The notes below the pieces were generated by a model. That model was not told the origin of the DNA and made no database searches. It worked only from the letters and a program-made list of their open reading frames with translations. 64,000 bases of DNA from Nocardia veterana NBRC 100344 (GTDB taxonomy: Bacteria > Actinomycetota > Actinomycetes > Mycobacteriales > Mycobacteriaceae), in NCBI RefSeq assembly GCF_000308855.1, contig NZ_BAGM01000126.1, forward strand, positions 33,970 through 97,969. The letters are read 5' to 3'. This document shows, piece by piece, positions 8,396 through 17,683 of the stretch. A program made the position numbers and the translations under genes. Numbering within the stretch: position 1 is the stretch's first letter; each line of letters begins with the position of its first letter.

Positions 8396-8407
8396 GATTG
8401 AGCTCAC

Positions 8408-10039
<1,632 letters not shown>

Positions 10040-10086
10040 CCTCGAAAGCCGGTGTGCTGTAACAGCGATCCGCTGTTGCGCTGCTC

Positions 10087-10125
10087 GCGCCGACGCCCCG
10101 CCGCCGCCACGGCGGGCGTCGGCGC
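10087..10125 (+). terminator. Strong GC hairpin after thiC
   Basis: A 16-bp stem (GCGCCGACGCCC-CGCCG against its complement, one bulged base) closes a 6-nt loop 48 bp after the thiC stop. No T-run. It separates thiC from thiD, which has its own promoter candidate. Confidence 0.7.
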
Positions 10126-10248
10126 GGCAGATCCCCGGCTCCGGTGCTGATCGAGCCCCGCGCGGGAAGGCATCCGGTCCGCTGCGAGCATGGCCGTGCC
10201 ACCGGGACCCAGCCATGACCACCCCCGCGACCTCGCATCCGCCCGTCG

Positions 10249-10261
10249 TAGGGTCTGTCTC
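10249..10261 (+). promoter_or_regulatory. Leaderless-type promoter of thiD
   Basis: TAGGGT at 10249-10254 precedes the GTG at 10262 by 13 nt; no Shine-Dalgarno is present. It implies that thiD is transcribed independently of the riboswitch-controlled thiC. Confidence 0.45.
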
Positions 10262-11107
10262 GTGAGATTGCTGCCGCTGCCGGAACCGGGTGCGACCCCG
10301 GTCCGTGTGTTGACGATCGCCGGAACCGACTCCGGAGGCGGAGCCGGGATCCAGGCGGATTCACGGACCATGGCGCTGCTGGGTGTGCATGCGTGCGTGG
10401 CCGTCGCCGCGGTGACCGTGCAGAACTCGGTCGGCGTCAGCGGCTTTCACGAGATCCCCCCGCAGACCGTGGCCGATCAGGTGCGGGTGGTGACCGGCGA
10501 TATCGGGGTCGCGGCGGCCAAGACCGGGATGCTGGCCTCGACGGCGATCATCGAGGCCGTGGCCGCGGTCTGCGCCGAGGTGGGCATCGGGCGCGACGCC
10601 ACCGTGCCGCTGGTGGTCGATCCGGTCGCGGCATCGATGCACGGCGACCCGCTGCTGCATGCCGAGTCGCTGGATGCGCTGCGCTCGGTCCTCATCCCGC
10701 ATGCGACGCTCGTGACGCCGAATCTGGACGAGGTGCGCTTGCTGACCGGCGTCGTCGTCACCGACGACCGCTCCGCGCGTAAGGCCGCCGAAGCACTGAT
10801 CGCGCTCGGCCCGCGCTGGGCGATCGTGAAGGGTGGCCATCTGCGGTCCTCGGAATTCAGTACCGATCTGCTGTACGACGGCGATCGGTTCCACGAATTG
10901 ACCGCACCGCGCATCACCACCGGTAACGATCACGGCGGCGGCGACACCCTGGCGGCAGCGGCCGCCTGTGCGCTGGCACACGGTTACGACGTGCCCGAAG
11001 CGGTGGCCTTCGCCAAGGAGTGGACCACGCGGTGCCTGCGTGCCGCCTACGATCTCGGCGCCGGGCACGGACCGGTGTCGCCGCTGTGGCGGTTGCGCGA
11101 CAACTGA
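10262..11107 (+). CDS. thiD: Hydroxymethylpyrimidine/phosphomethylpyrimidine kinase
   Basis: Ribokinase-fold kinase that phosphorylates HMP and HMP-P to HMP-PP for ThiE. The 281-residue product shows TIAGTDSGGGAGIQAD at the N-terminus, QNSVGVSGFH, KTGMLAS, VDPVAASMHGDPLL, TPNLDEVRLLTG and IVKGGHL. The anion-hole/catalytic motif, usually HGTGCTLS, reads HGGGDTLAAA here, so the usual active-site cysteine is Asp. I believe related mycobacterial enzymes share this variant, so it need not mean loss of function. The start is the GTG at 10262; the frame is open back to 10190. Confidence 0.92.
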   Translation: MRLLPLPEPGATPVRVLTIAGTDSGGGAGIQADSRTMALLGVHACVAVAAVTVQNSVGVSGFHEIPPQTVADQVRVVTGDIGVAAAKTGMLASTAIIEAVAAVCAEVGIGRDATVPLVVDPVAASMHGDPLLHAESLDALRSVLIPHATLVTPNLDEVRLLTGVVVTDDRSARKAAEALIALGPRWAIVKGGHLRSSEFSTDLLYDGDRFHELTAPRITTGNDHGGGDTLAAAAACALAHGYDVPEAVAFAKEWTTRCLRAAYDLGAGHGPVSPLWRLRDN

Positions 11108-11182
11108 GCGGGCCCCCGCCCTCCCAGGAATCTCCCAGCCGGGGCGCAGCGGTGCCCAAGGCTGGGGGCCGAGATTGGGACC

Positions 11183-12439
11183 ATGTCCGACACAGCGGCG
11201 GCAGTCCAGGCGGCCCCCACCCCCGAGGCGACGCGCACTCCGGTGCTCGAGATCGTTGTCCCCGTCTACAACGAGGAGCGCGATCTCGCCGGCTGCGTAC
11301 GTCGGCTGCACGCGTTCCTGCATGCCGGCTTCCCCTTCTCGGCGCGAATCACGGTGGCCGACAACGCCTCCACCGATTCCACCCTGGCGGTGGCCCGGGC
11401 GCTCGCCGACGAACTGCCCGAGGTGGCCGTCGTCCACCTCGACCGCAAAGGCCGCGGTCGCGCGCTGCGGGCGGTGTGGGAGGCGTCCGACGCACAGGTC
11501 GTCGCGTATATGGATGTCGATCTGTCGACGGATCTGAATGCCTTGCTGCCGTTGGTCGCCCCGCTGGTCTCCGGGCATTCGGATCTCGCGATCGGCACCC
11601 GCCTGGCGAAATCGTCGCGGGTGGTGCGGGGGCCGAAGCGGGAGATCATCTCGCGCTGCTACAACCTGATCCTGCGGGCCTCGTTGCAGGCGCGGTTCTC
11701 CGACGCGCAATGCGGATTCAAGGCGATGCGCACCGATGTCGCGCGCCGGGTGCTGCCGCTGGTCGAGGACGGCGAATGGTTCTTCGACACCGAACTGCTG
11801 GTGATCGCCGAACGCGCCGGGCTGCGCATCCACGAGGTCCCGGTGGACTGGATCGACGATCCGGACAGCCGCGTCGACATCATCGACACCGCGCGCAAGG
11901 ATCTGCTCGGCGTCTGGCGGGTGGGCCGGGGCCTGGCGACCGGCGCGCTACCGATCAACGAGCTGCGGGCGGCGATCGGCCGGGAACCGCTGGTGGACGG
12001 GGTTCCGCTGGGTATGGTCGGCCAACTGGTGCGCTTCGGCATCATCGGTGTGCTGTCGACGCTGGCCTACCTGCTGCTGTATGTCCTGTTGCAGGCCGCG
12101 CTGGGTCCGCAGCCGGCGAATTTCGCGGCCCTGCTGATCACCGCCGTCGCGAATACGGCCGCCAACCGCGCGTTCACCTTCGGAGTGCGCGGGTCCACCG
12201 GGGCCGTCTCCCATCACTTCCAAGGCTTGTTGATCTTCGGATTCGCCTGGATACTCACCAGCGGATCGCTGTTCGCCCTGCACCGCTGGGCCCCGGACGC
12301 CTCGGTGCACGCGGAGCTGTTCGTGTTGGTGGTCGCGAATCTGGTGGCGACACTGACCCGGTTCGTCGGCTTGCGCTGGGTGTTCCGCAATGCCGTCCTC
12401 GACGCGGCCGGCGAAACCGTTGCCGGACAGGAGAAATGA
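11183..12439 (+). CDS. Family 2 glycosyltransferase fused to a GtrA-like membrane domain
   Basis: Residues about 20-255 are a GT2 domain of the polyprenyl-phosphate sugar synthase type: VLEIVVPVYNEERDLAGC, DNASTDSTL, the DxD in VAYMDVDLSTD, and DAQCGFKAM. Residues about 290-405 are a GtrA-like domain with four hydrophobic helices (LVRFGIIGVLSTLAYLLLY ... NTAANRAFTFGVR ... RFVGLRWVF). Known fusions of this kind make and flip a polyprenyl-phosphate-linked sugar for wall glycans; the sugar here is unknown. The hydrophobic C-terminus anchors it to the membrane. GAGATT at 11171 suggests a leaderless start. A long hairpin follows the gene. Confidence 0.88.
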   Translation: MSDTAAAVQAAPTPEATRTPVLEIVVPVYNEERDLAGCVRRLHAFLHAGFPFSARITVADNASTDSTLAVARALADELPEVAVVHLDRKGRGRALRAVWEASDAQVVAYMDVDLSTDLNALLPLVAPLVSGHSDLAIGTRLAKSSRVVRGPKREIISRCYNLILRASLQARFSDAQCGFKAMRTDVARRVLPLVEDGEWFFDTELLVIAERAGLRIHEVPVDWIDDPDSRVDIIDTARKDLLGVWRVGRGLATGALPINELRAAIGREPLVDGVPLGMVGQLVRFGIIGVLSTLAYLLLYVLLQAALGPQPANFAALLITAVANTAANRAFTFGVRGSTGAVSHHFQGLLIFGFAWILTSGSLFALHRWAPDASVHAELFVLVVANLVATLTRFVGLRWVFRNAVLDAAGETVAGQEK

Positions 12440-12470
12440 CCCGGCGCACGGACGCTTTCGGCCCGCGCAC

Positions 12471-12505
12471 ACATCTGCCCGCCCCGAGCAGGGGCGGGCA
12501 GATGT
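12471..12505. terminator. Bidirectional hairpin between GT2-GtrA and tRNA-Glu
   Basis: A perfect 15-bp stem (ACATCTGCCCGCCCC and complement) with a GAGCA loop lies between the end of the plus-strand gene (12439) and the 3' end of the minus-strand tRNA (12514). It can serve both convergent units. Confidence 0.75.
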
Positions 12506-12513
12506 CGTATCGG

Positions 12514-12586
12514 TAGCCCCGACGGGATTTGAACCCGCGCTACCGCCTTGAGAGGGCGGCGTCCTAGGCCGCTAGACGACGGGGCC
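12514..12586 (-). tRNA. tRNA-Glu (anticodon CTC)
   Basis: The minus strand reads GGCCCCGTCGTCTAGCGGCC at the 5' end, an anticodon arm CCGCC-CTCTCAA-GGCGG (anticodon CTC), a GCGGG-TTCGAAT-CCCGT T-arm and the acceptor CGGGGCT with discriminator A. All four stems pair; the acceptor has a G-T pair at its first position. CCA is not encoded. Length is 73 nt with no variable-arm extension. Confidence 0.96.
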
Positions 12587-12694
12587 AGGAACTTCACTCC
12601 GATGACCGGAGCCCGGTCAGCTTATCGGTCGCGCGCGAGCGCACCAAATCCGGTGTTCAGCAGACCGGGCCCGAGTACGTCGGGCCGAGATGGT

Positions 12695-12832
12695 TCAGAA
12701 AGGCCGGCCCTGGATCAAACCGAAAATGCCCGCGATGAAGAACAGCGGAATGAACAGCGCGGTGGCGACCGGATCACCGTTGAGGTACCCCTGCCGAATA
12801 CCTTCCAGCGCTGCCGCAGAACCCGAATCCAT
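12695..12832 (-). CDS. 45-residue single-pass membrane protein
   Basis: The minus strand from the ATG at 12832 to the TGA at 12695 encodes MDSGSAAALEGIRQGYLNGD followed by a hydrophobic helix (ATALFIPLFFIAGIFGLI) and QGRPF. GAGGGG stands 8-9 nt before the ATG. A polar 22-residue N-terminus, one transmembrane segment and a short tail give a clean micro-protein topology, and the gene fits neatly in the gap between the tRNA and the TetR gene. I recognise no family. The hydrophobic run is not a shadow of any other gene. Confidence 0.6.
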   Translation of the reverse strand: MDSGSAAALEGIRQGYLNGDPVATALFIPLFFIAGIFGLIQGRPF

Positions 12833-12926
12833 GATCGTTTCCCCTCACTCGAAAATCGGACGAAATGCCCGGCAACCGTATCCCAGCGAACCGCTGTTCC
12901 CACCGGGGGTTACGGAGTCGGTGCGA

Positions 12927-13541
12927 TCAGCGGGGCGCGTGCAAACCCATATGCAGGGTGGCGGCCCACTGGTGCACGATCTGTTTGCGGCGGACCGAAT
13001 CGTCGGTGAGCACATCGGCCAGGCCGAGGCCGCGAGCCATGTCCAGGGTGGCCTGGACGAGGTGATGGGCTACGGGGTCGGAATCGTCCACCCCCAGCGC
13101 TTCCACGGCCAACCGGTGCGAGACCCGGCCGAAGCGGGCTTCCAGCGGCACGATGCGCTCGCGCAGCACCGGGTCGGCGGCGGCATGGGTCCACACCTGA
13201 AGTGCCGCCTTGAACAGCGGGGTGGTGTAGGACTCGACCAGCTGCGCCACGACCGCCTCGGTACGGCCGACACCCTGCGCGACCTCGGTCAACGCCGCGG
13301 CCTCGGCCTTCGACTGCGCCATTCGGGTGTCGAACATGTACTCGAGCGCGGCGGTGATGAGGTCCTCGCGCGTCGGGAAGTGATGTTGCGCCGCACCGCG
13401 TGACACGCCGGCCCGTTCGGCGACCACGGCGACGGTGGCCGCCGCCCAACCCATTTCGGCCAGACAATCGATGGTCGCTTCGAGCAACCGCTGCCGGGTG
13501 GCCCGGCTGCGGTCCTGCTTCGGTTCGTGCGCTGCGGTCAT
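12927..13541 (-). CDS. TetR family regulator of the acyl-CoA operon
   Basis: A 204-residue repressor with an N-terminal HTH (about residues 15-60: RQRLLEATIDCLAEMGWAAAT, VVAERAGVSRGAAQHHFPTREDLI) and an alpha-helical effector domain. It is the last gene of the seven-gene operon, 7 bp after the enoyl-CoA hydratase stop, so it is most likely the autoregulated local repressor responding to a pathway acyl-CoA. A CAAGC-N6-GCTTG inverted repeat upstream of the operon (22233-22248) is its best operator candidate. Confidence 0.88.
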   Translation of the reverse strand: MTAAHEPKQDRSRATRQRLLEATIDCLAEMGWAAATVAVVAERAGVSRGAAQHHFPTREDLITAALEYMFDTRMAQSKAEAAALTEVAQGVGRTEAVVAQLVESYTTPLFKAALQVWTHAAADPVLRERIVPLEARFGRVSHRLAVEALGVDDSDPVAHHLVQATLDMARGLGLADVLTDDSVRRKQIVHQWAATLHMGLHAPR

Positions 13542-13548
13542 GATGGCC

Positions 13549-14337
13549 TCATTCTGCCCAGCTGGGTGGGCGGCGCTGGAAGAAGGCCGTCATCCCCTCG
13601 ATCACCTCGGGGGTGCCGAAGAAGCTTCCGGAGCGTTTGGCCAGCTCATCGGCGGTGCGGTCGAATTCGGCGAGGATCGGGGCGTTCACCAGCCGCTTAC
13701 TCTCCGCCAGCCCCTGCGGCGAGCCCTTGCGCAGTTCGGCGCACAGCCGGGCGACCTCGGCGGCCGGATCGTCGGCCGCGACGGTGATCAATCCGATGCG
13801 TTCGGCTTCGGCGGTGTCGAAGGTCTCGCCGGTCTGGTAGTAGCGCGCCGCCGCGCGGGAGGTCAGGCGGGGCAGCAGCGTGAGCGAGATCATGAACGGC
13901 GCCAGGCCGAGCCGGGCCTCGGTCAGGGCGAAACTGCTCGAGGGGCCCGCGACGACGATGTCACAGGCGCCGAGGATGCCCATGCCGCCCGCGCGCACAT
14001 TGCCGTCGACCTGGGCGATCACCGGCTTGTGCAGTTCGACGATGCCGCGCAGCACCTCGATCATCCACTGCGTCCGGATGTCCGCGGCCGCGGCGGGATC
14101 GGCGTCGAGCGCCTCCTTCAGATCCGCGCCGGCACAGAAGGTGTTGCCGGTGTGGGTGAGGACGACCCCGCGGGCCTGCTCGTCGGCGCCCGCGCGCCGC
14201 AGTCCGTCGAGCAGCTCTCGAACCAGCTTCGAGGACAACGCGTTTCGATTGTGCGGAGAATCCAGGGTGAGCACGGCGAACCGGTCGCGCAGCTCGTACC
14301 GCACGAAAGGCGCTTCGGCACCGTTGGTTTCACTCAC
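13549..14337 (-). CDS. Enoyl-CoA hydratase/isomerase family protein (EchA7-like)
   Basis: A 262-residue crotonase-fold enzyme: VLTLDSPHNRNALSSKLV at the N-terminus, FCAGADLKE oxyanion-hole segment, QVDGNVRAGGMGILGACDI with the second oxyanion Gly. In this operon it probably hydrates the alpha-beta-unsaturated acyl-CoA made by the carboxylase step (3-methylglutaconyl-CoA or isohexenyl analogue). The GTG at 14337 is preferred: AAGGAGG lies 7 nt upstream, too close to the ATG at 14343. By order it matches M. tuberculosis EchA7 (Rv0971c). Confidence 0.88.
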   Translation of the reverse strand: MSETNGAEAPFVRYELRDRFAVLTLDSPHNRNALSSKLVRELLDGLRRAGADEQARGVVLTHTGNTFCAGADLKEALDADPAAAADIRTQWMIEVLRGIVELHKPVIAQVDGNVRAGGMGILGACDIVVAGPSSSFALTEARLGLAPFMISLTLLPRLTSRAAARYYQTGETFDTAEAERIGLITVAADDPAAEVARLCAELRKGSPQGLAESKRLVNAPILAEFDRTADELAKRSGSFFGTPEVIEGMTAFFQRRPPSWAE

Positions 14338-14418
14338 GTGCATTCCTCCTTCGACTGGTTCCACTGGTTGGGCCGAGGCCGCCCGCGTCGGCACGGGCGG
14401 CCATCGGCCGGACGGCCC

Positions 14419-15579
14419 TCAGTAGGACTTCGGCAGGCCCAGCGAATGCTGGGCGACGAAGTTCAGGATCATCTCCCGGCTCACCGGGGCCACCCGGGCG
14501 ATCCGCGCCGCACCGAGCATGCCCGCCAGGCCCACATCGGCGGTCAAGCCGGACCCGCCGTGGGTCTGGATGGCCTGGTCCAGCGCCTTGATACTGGCCT
14601 CGGCGGCCGCGTATTTCGCCATGTTGGCGGCCTCGGCGGCGCCGAAGTCGTCGCCGGAATCGTAGAGCACCGCGGCCTTCTGCATCATCAGCTTGGCCAG
14701 CTCGAGTTCGATCTTCACCTGCGCCAGCGGATGCGAAATGCCCTGGTGAGCCGCGATCGGGGTCTTCCACACCTGCCGTTCCCGGGCATACTCGACCGCC
14801 CGGTCGATGGCATAGCGGCCCATCCCGACCGCCATCGCCGCGCCCATGATGCGCTCGGGGTTCAGGCCGGCGAACAGCTGGGCGATGGCCGCATCCTCCT
14901 GGCCGACCAACGCGGTGCCGGGCAGCCGCACATCGTCGAGGAACAGCGTGAACTGGTTGTCCGGCTCGATGATGTCCATCTCCTGGCGGTTCTTCTGGAA
15001 GCCGGGAGTATCGGTCGGCACGATGAACAGCGCGGGCTTCAGCTTGCCGGTCTTGGAATCCTCGGTGCGCGAGACGATCAGTACCGCCTCGGCCTGGTCC
15101 ACGCCGGAGATGAAGATCTTGCGGCCGTTGAGGATCCAGTCGCCGCCGTCGCGGCGCGCGGTGGTGGTGATGTTGTGCGAATTGGATCCGGCGTCGGGTT
15201 CGGTGATGCCGAACACCATCTTCGACGAGCCGTCGGCCAGCCGGGTCAGCCAGTACCGCTTCTGCTCCTCGGTGCCGTACTTGGTGATGATGGTGCCGCA
15301 GATCGCGGGTGACACCACCATCAGCAGCAGCCCCGCGCCCTGGGCGGCCAGTTCCTCCATCACCAGCGCCAACTCGTAGATGCCGGCGCCACCGCCGCCG
15401 TACTCCTCCGGCAGATTGACGCCGAGGAAGCCGAGTTTGCCCGCCTCGTCCCACAATTCGTCCAGCGGCTCGTTGCGGCGCGCCTTGGCCGAGACGTAGT
15501 CGCGGTAGTTGTATTTGGCGGCGAGCTTGGCGACGGCTGCCCGCAGCTGCTTCTGTTCGTCGGTTTCGATGAAACTCAT
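14419..15579 (-). CDS. Acyl-CoA dehydrogenase (FadE12-like)
   Basis: A 386-residue FAD-dependent acyl-CoA dehydrogenase of usual length: VFGITEPDAGSNSHN, DWILNGRKIFISGVDQAE, RIMGAAMAVGMGRYAIDRAVEYARERQVW and QTHGGSGLTADVGLAG. The residue usually occupied by the C-terminal catalytic Glu/neighbourhood reads AARIARVAPVSREMI, so the position of the base should be verified by alignment. It lies 23 bp downstream of accA2 and 81 bp upstream of the hydratase on one transcript. RBS AGGAGAAGATCC precedes the ATG. Confidence 0.9.
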   Translation of the reverse strand: MSFIETDEQKQLRAAVAKLAAKYNYRDYVSAKARRNEPLDELWDEAGKLGFLGVNLPEEYGGGGAGIYELALVMEELAAQGAGLLLMVVSPAICGTIITKYGTEEQKRYWLTRLADGSSKMVFGITEPDAGSNSHNITTTARRDGGDWILNGRKIFISGVDQAEAVLIVSRTEDSKTGKLKPALFIVPTDTPGFQKNRQEMDIIEPDNQFTLFLDDVRLPGTALVGQEDAAIAQLFAGLNPERIMGAAMAVGMGRYAIDRAVEYARERQVWKTPIAAHQGISHPLAQVKIELELAKLMMQKAAVLYDSGDDFGAAEAANMAKYAAAEASIKALDQAIQTHGGSGLTADVGLAGMLGAARIARVAPVSREMILNFVAQHSLGLPKSY

Positions 15580-15602
15580 GGATCTTCTCCTGTCGTGGGC
15601 GG

Positions 15603-17675
15603 CTATTCGGCCGGTGCGGCGGCGTCGGCCTGGACGACGGCCAGGACGGCGCCGACATCGACCTGTTGTCCCGCAACCACATTCAGTTCGGTCAGCACAC
15701 CGGCGGTCGGCGCGGCGATGGTGTGTTCCATCTTCATGGCCTCGAGCCAGAGAATGGGCTGTCCCTTCTCGACGGTGCTGCCGACCTCGGCGCCCAACCG
15801 GATCACCGCGCCCGGCATCGGCGCCAGCAGCGACCCCTCGGCGACCTGATCGGCCGGATCGGAGAAGCGCGGCAGGCGGCGCACCGTCACCGGCCCCAGC
15901 GGGGAATCGACCGCCACCAGATCTCCGTAACGCGCGACGTCGAAGCGCCGCCGCACCGTTCCCCGCGCACCCGGCACGCCCAGCACCACCACATTCGGGG
16001 TGGCCTCGAGCAATTCGAGTCCGTCGTGGCCCTCGACCTCGAGCCCGGAGCGGGTGATGCGATAGCGCACCTCGTGGACACCGCTCACCCGGCTCTCGTA
16101 GGACTTGGTCTGCGGTTGGGAGGGCAGGTTGCGCCAGCCGCTGGGCAGGGCCCCGCCGACCCGGGCACGCGCGCGGTTGTCGGCCGCGTCCGCCAGCGCC
16201 GCCGCGACGATCGAGAGACTCTCGTCCGCCTCGGAAACCAGTGGTGCCGAGAAGTTTTCCAGCCCATGGGTCGCGAAGAAGGCGGTGTCGGTGTCACCGG
16301 CGAGGAAGGCCGGATGCCGCAGCACCCGCACCAGCAGATCGCGGTTGGTGACCAGGCCGTGGATGCGCGCCCGCTGCAGTGCGGTGGCCAGCAGGTGGGC
16401 GGCTTCCTCGCGCGTATCGGCGAAGGAGATGACCTTGGCCAGCATCGGGTCGTAGAACACACCGACCACCGAGCCGTCGACCACGCCCGAATCCAGCCGC
16501 AGGCCGGTTTCGGAGAGCACGGTGAATTCCGCGGTGTCCGAATCGAATTCGATGCGATGCACGGTACCGCTCTGCGGCTGCCAATCCTGTGCCGGATCCT
16601 CGGCGTAGAGCCGCACCTCGATCGAGTGCCCGCGCATCGGCGGCGGCTGCTGCGGCAGCCGGTAGCCCTGTGCCACCTGCAGCTGCAACCGAACCAGATC
16701 CAGGCCGGTGGTGCATTCGGTCACCGGGTGCTCCACCTGCAGCCGGGTGTTCATCTCCAGAAAATAAAACTCACCCTGCTCGTCGGCCAGGAATTCGACC
16801 GTGCCGGCGCCCTCGTAGCCGATCGCCTCGGCGGCCAGCCGAGCCGCCTCGAACAACCGGTCGCGCATGCTCTGCCCGTGCGGCGCCGGTGCGGGCCCTG
16901 CGTGGTTACGCTCCGCTGCCTCCACCGGGCCCGACGCACGGGCGCTGTCCACCCGCTCGACCAGCGGAGACGGCGCCTCTTCGACCACCTTCTGATGACG
17001 CCGCTGAATGGAACACTCGCGCTCACCGACCGCCCAGACCCGGCCGTGGGAATCGGCCATGACCTGGACCTCGATATGGCGGCCGGTTTCCAGGTAGCGC
17101 TCGCAGAAGACCGTCGGATCCCCGAAGGCCGACTCCGCCTCGCGGCGCGCGGCTTCCAGCTGGCCGGGCAGGTCCGCGAGGGCTCGAACCACCCGCATAC
17201 CGCGACCGCCACCGCCGGCCGACGCCTTGATCAGCACCGGCAGCATGTCCTCGGTGACCTCGGCCGGATCGAGTTCGGCCAGCACCGGCACACCGGCGGC
17301 GTCCATCAACTTCTTGGATTCGACCTTCGAACCCATCTGTTCGATGGCCGCGACCGGCGGGCCGACCCACACCAGCCCGGCGTCGATCACCCGGCGCGCG
17401 AAATCGGCGTTCTCGGAGAGGAATCCGTACCCCGGATGGATGGCGTCGGCGCCCGCGGCCAGCGCGGCCTCGATGATCAGATCGCCGCGGAGATAGGTTT
17501 CCGCCGGGGTGTTGCCCGGCAACCGGATCGCCGCGTCGGCCTCGGCCACATGCGGAGCCGCGGCATCGGCGTCGGAGTAGACCGCGACCGTGCCGATGCC
17601 CATCCGGCGGCAGGTGGCGAAGACGCGGCGCGCGATCTCACCGCGATTGGCGACCAGCAGATTCGTGACTGTCAT
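15603..17675 (-). CDS. accA2: Acyl-CoA carboxylase alpha subunit with in-frame insertion (AccA2-like)
   Basis: Biotin carboxylase plus biotin carboxyl carrier, 690 residues. N-terminal ANRGEIARR, glycine-rich SAGGGGRGM ATP loop near 152-160, ERECSIQRRHQKVVEEAPSP, EMNTRLQVEHPVTE, and the C-terminal biotin attachment EAMKMEHTI with the target Lys. It pairs with the carboxyltransferase encoded just upstream; by operon context the substrate is 3-methylcrotonyl-CoA or a geranyl-type homologue. Residues about 242-269 (DSARASGPVEAAERNHAGPA and following) have no counterpart in the family and interrupt the region between EEAPSP and the next helix; see the repeat entry. The ATG at 17675 lies 8 bp after the accD2 stop; the long upstream frame is a shadow of accD2. 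Confidence 0.92.
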   Translation of the reverse strand: MTVTNLLVANRGEIARRVFATCRRMGIGTVAVYSDADAAAPHVAEADAAIRLPGNTPAETYLRGDLIIEAALAAGADAIHPGYGFLSENADFARRVIDAGLVWVGPPVAAIEQMGSKVESKKLMDAAGVPVLAELDPAEVTEDMLPVLIKASAGGGGRGMRVVRALADLPGQLEAARREAESAFGDPTVFCERYLETGRHIEVQVMADSHGRVWAVGERECSIQRRHQKVVEEAPSPLVERVDSARASGPVEAAERNHAGPAPAPHGQSMRDRLFEAARLAAEAIGYEGAGTVEFLADEQGEFYFLEMNTRLQVEHPVTECTTGLDLVRLQLQVAQGYRLPQQPPPMRGHSIEVRLYAEDPAQDWQPQSGTVHRIEFDSDTAEFTVLSETGLRLDSGVVDGSVVGVFYDPMLAKVISFADTREEAAHLLATALQRARIHGLVTNRDLLVRVLRHPAFLAGDTDTAFFATHGLENFSAPLVSEADESLSIVAAALADAADNRARARVGGALPSGWRNLPSQPQTKSYESRVSGVHEVRYRITRSGLEVEGHDGLELLEATPNVVVLGVPGARGTVRRRFDVARYGDLVAVDSPLGPVTVRRLPRFSDPADQVAEGSLLAPMPGAVIRLGAEVGSTVEKGQPILWLEAMKMEHTIAAPTAGVLTELNVVAGQQVDVGAVLAVVQADAAAPAE
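16869..16952 (-). repeat. In-frame palindromic insertion in accA2, copy of a dispersed repeat
   Basis: About 84 bp with imperfect inverted symmetry (outer CCCGTGCG/CGCACGGG, inner GGGCCC on both sides) encode the extra 28 residues of the carboxylase. The core at 16906-16931 is nearly identical (26 of 27 positions, one gap) to 62633-62659 and partly to 58962-58985, all in the same orientation. Insertion keeps the frame. The pattern recalls protein-tolerated palindromic elements such as the Rickettsia RPE, though sequence relation to those is not implied. Confidence 0.6.
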
Positions 17676-17683
17676 CTCGGCCC

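Noticed and set aside
13435..15312. 625-residue plus-strand frame over the TetR, hydratase and dehydrogenase genes
   Set aside because: Antisense shadow; the minus-strand genes have RBS, start/stop spacing and family motifs.
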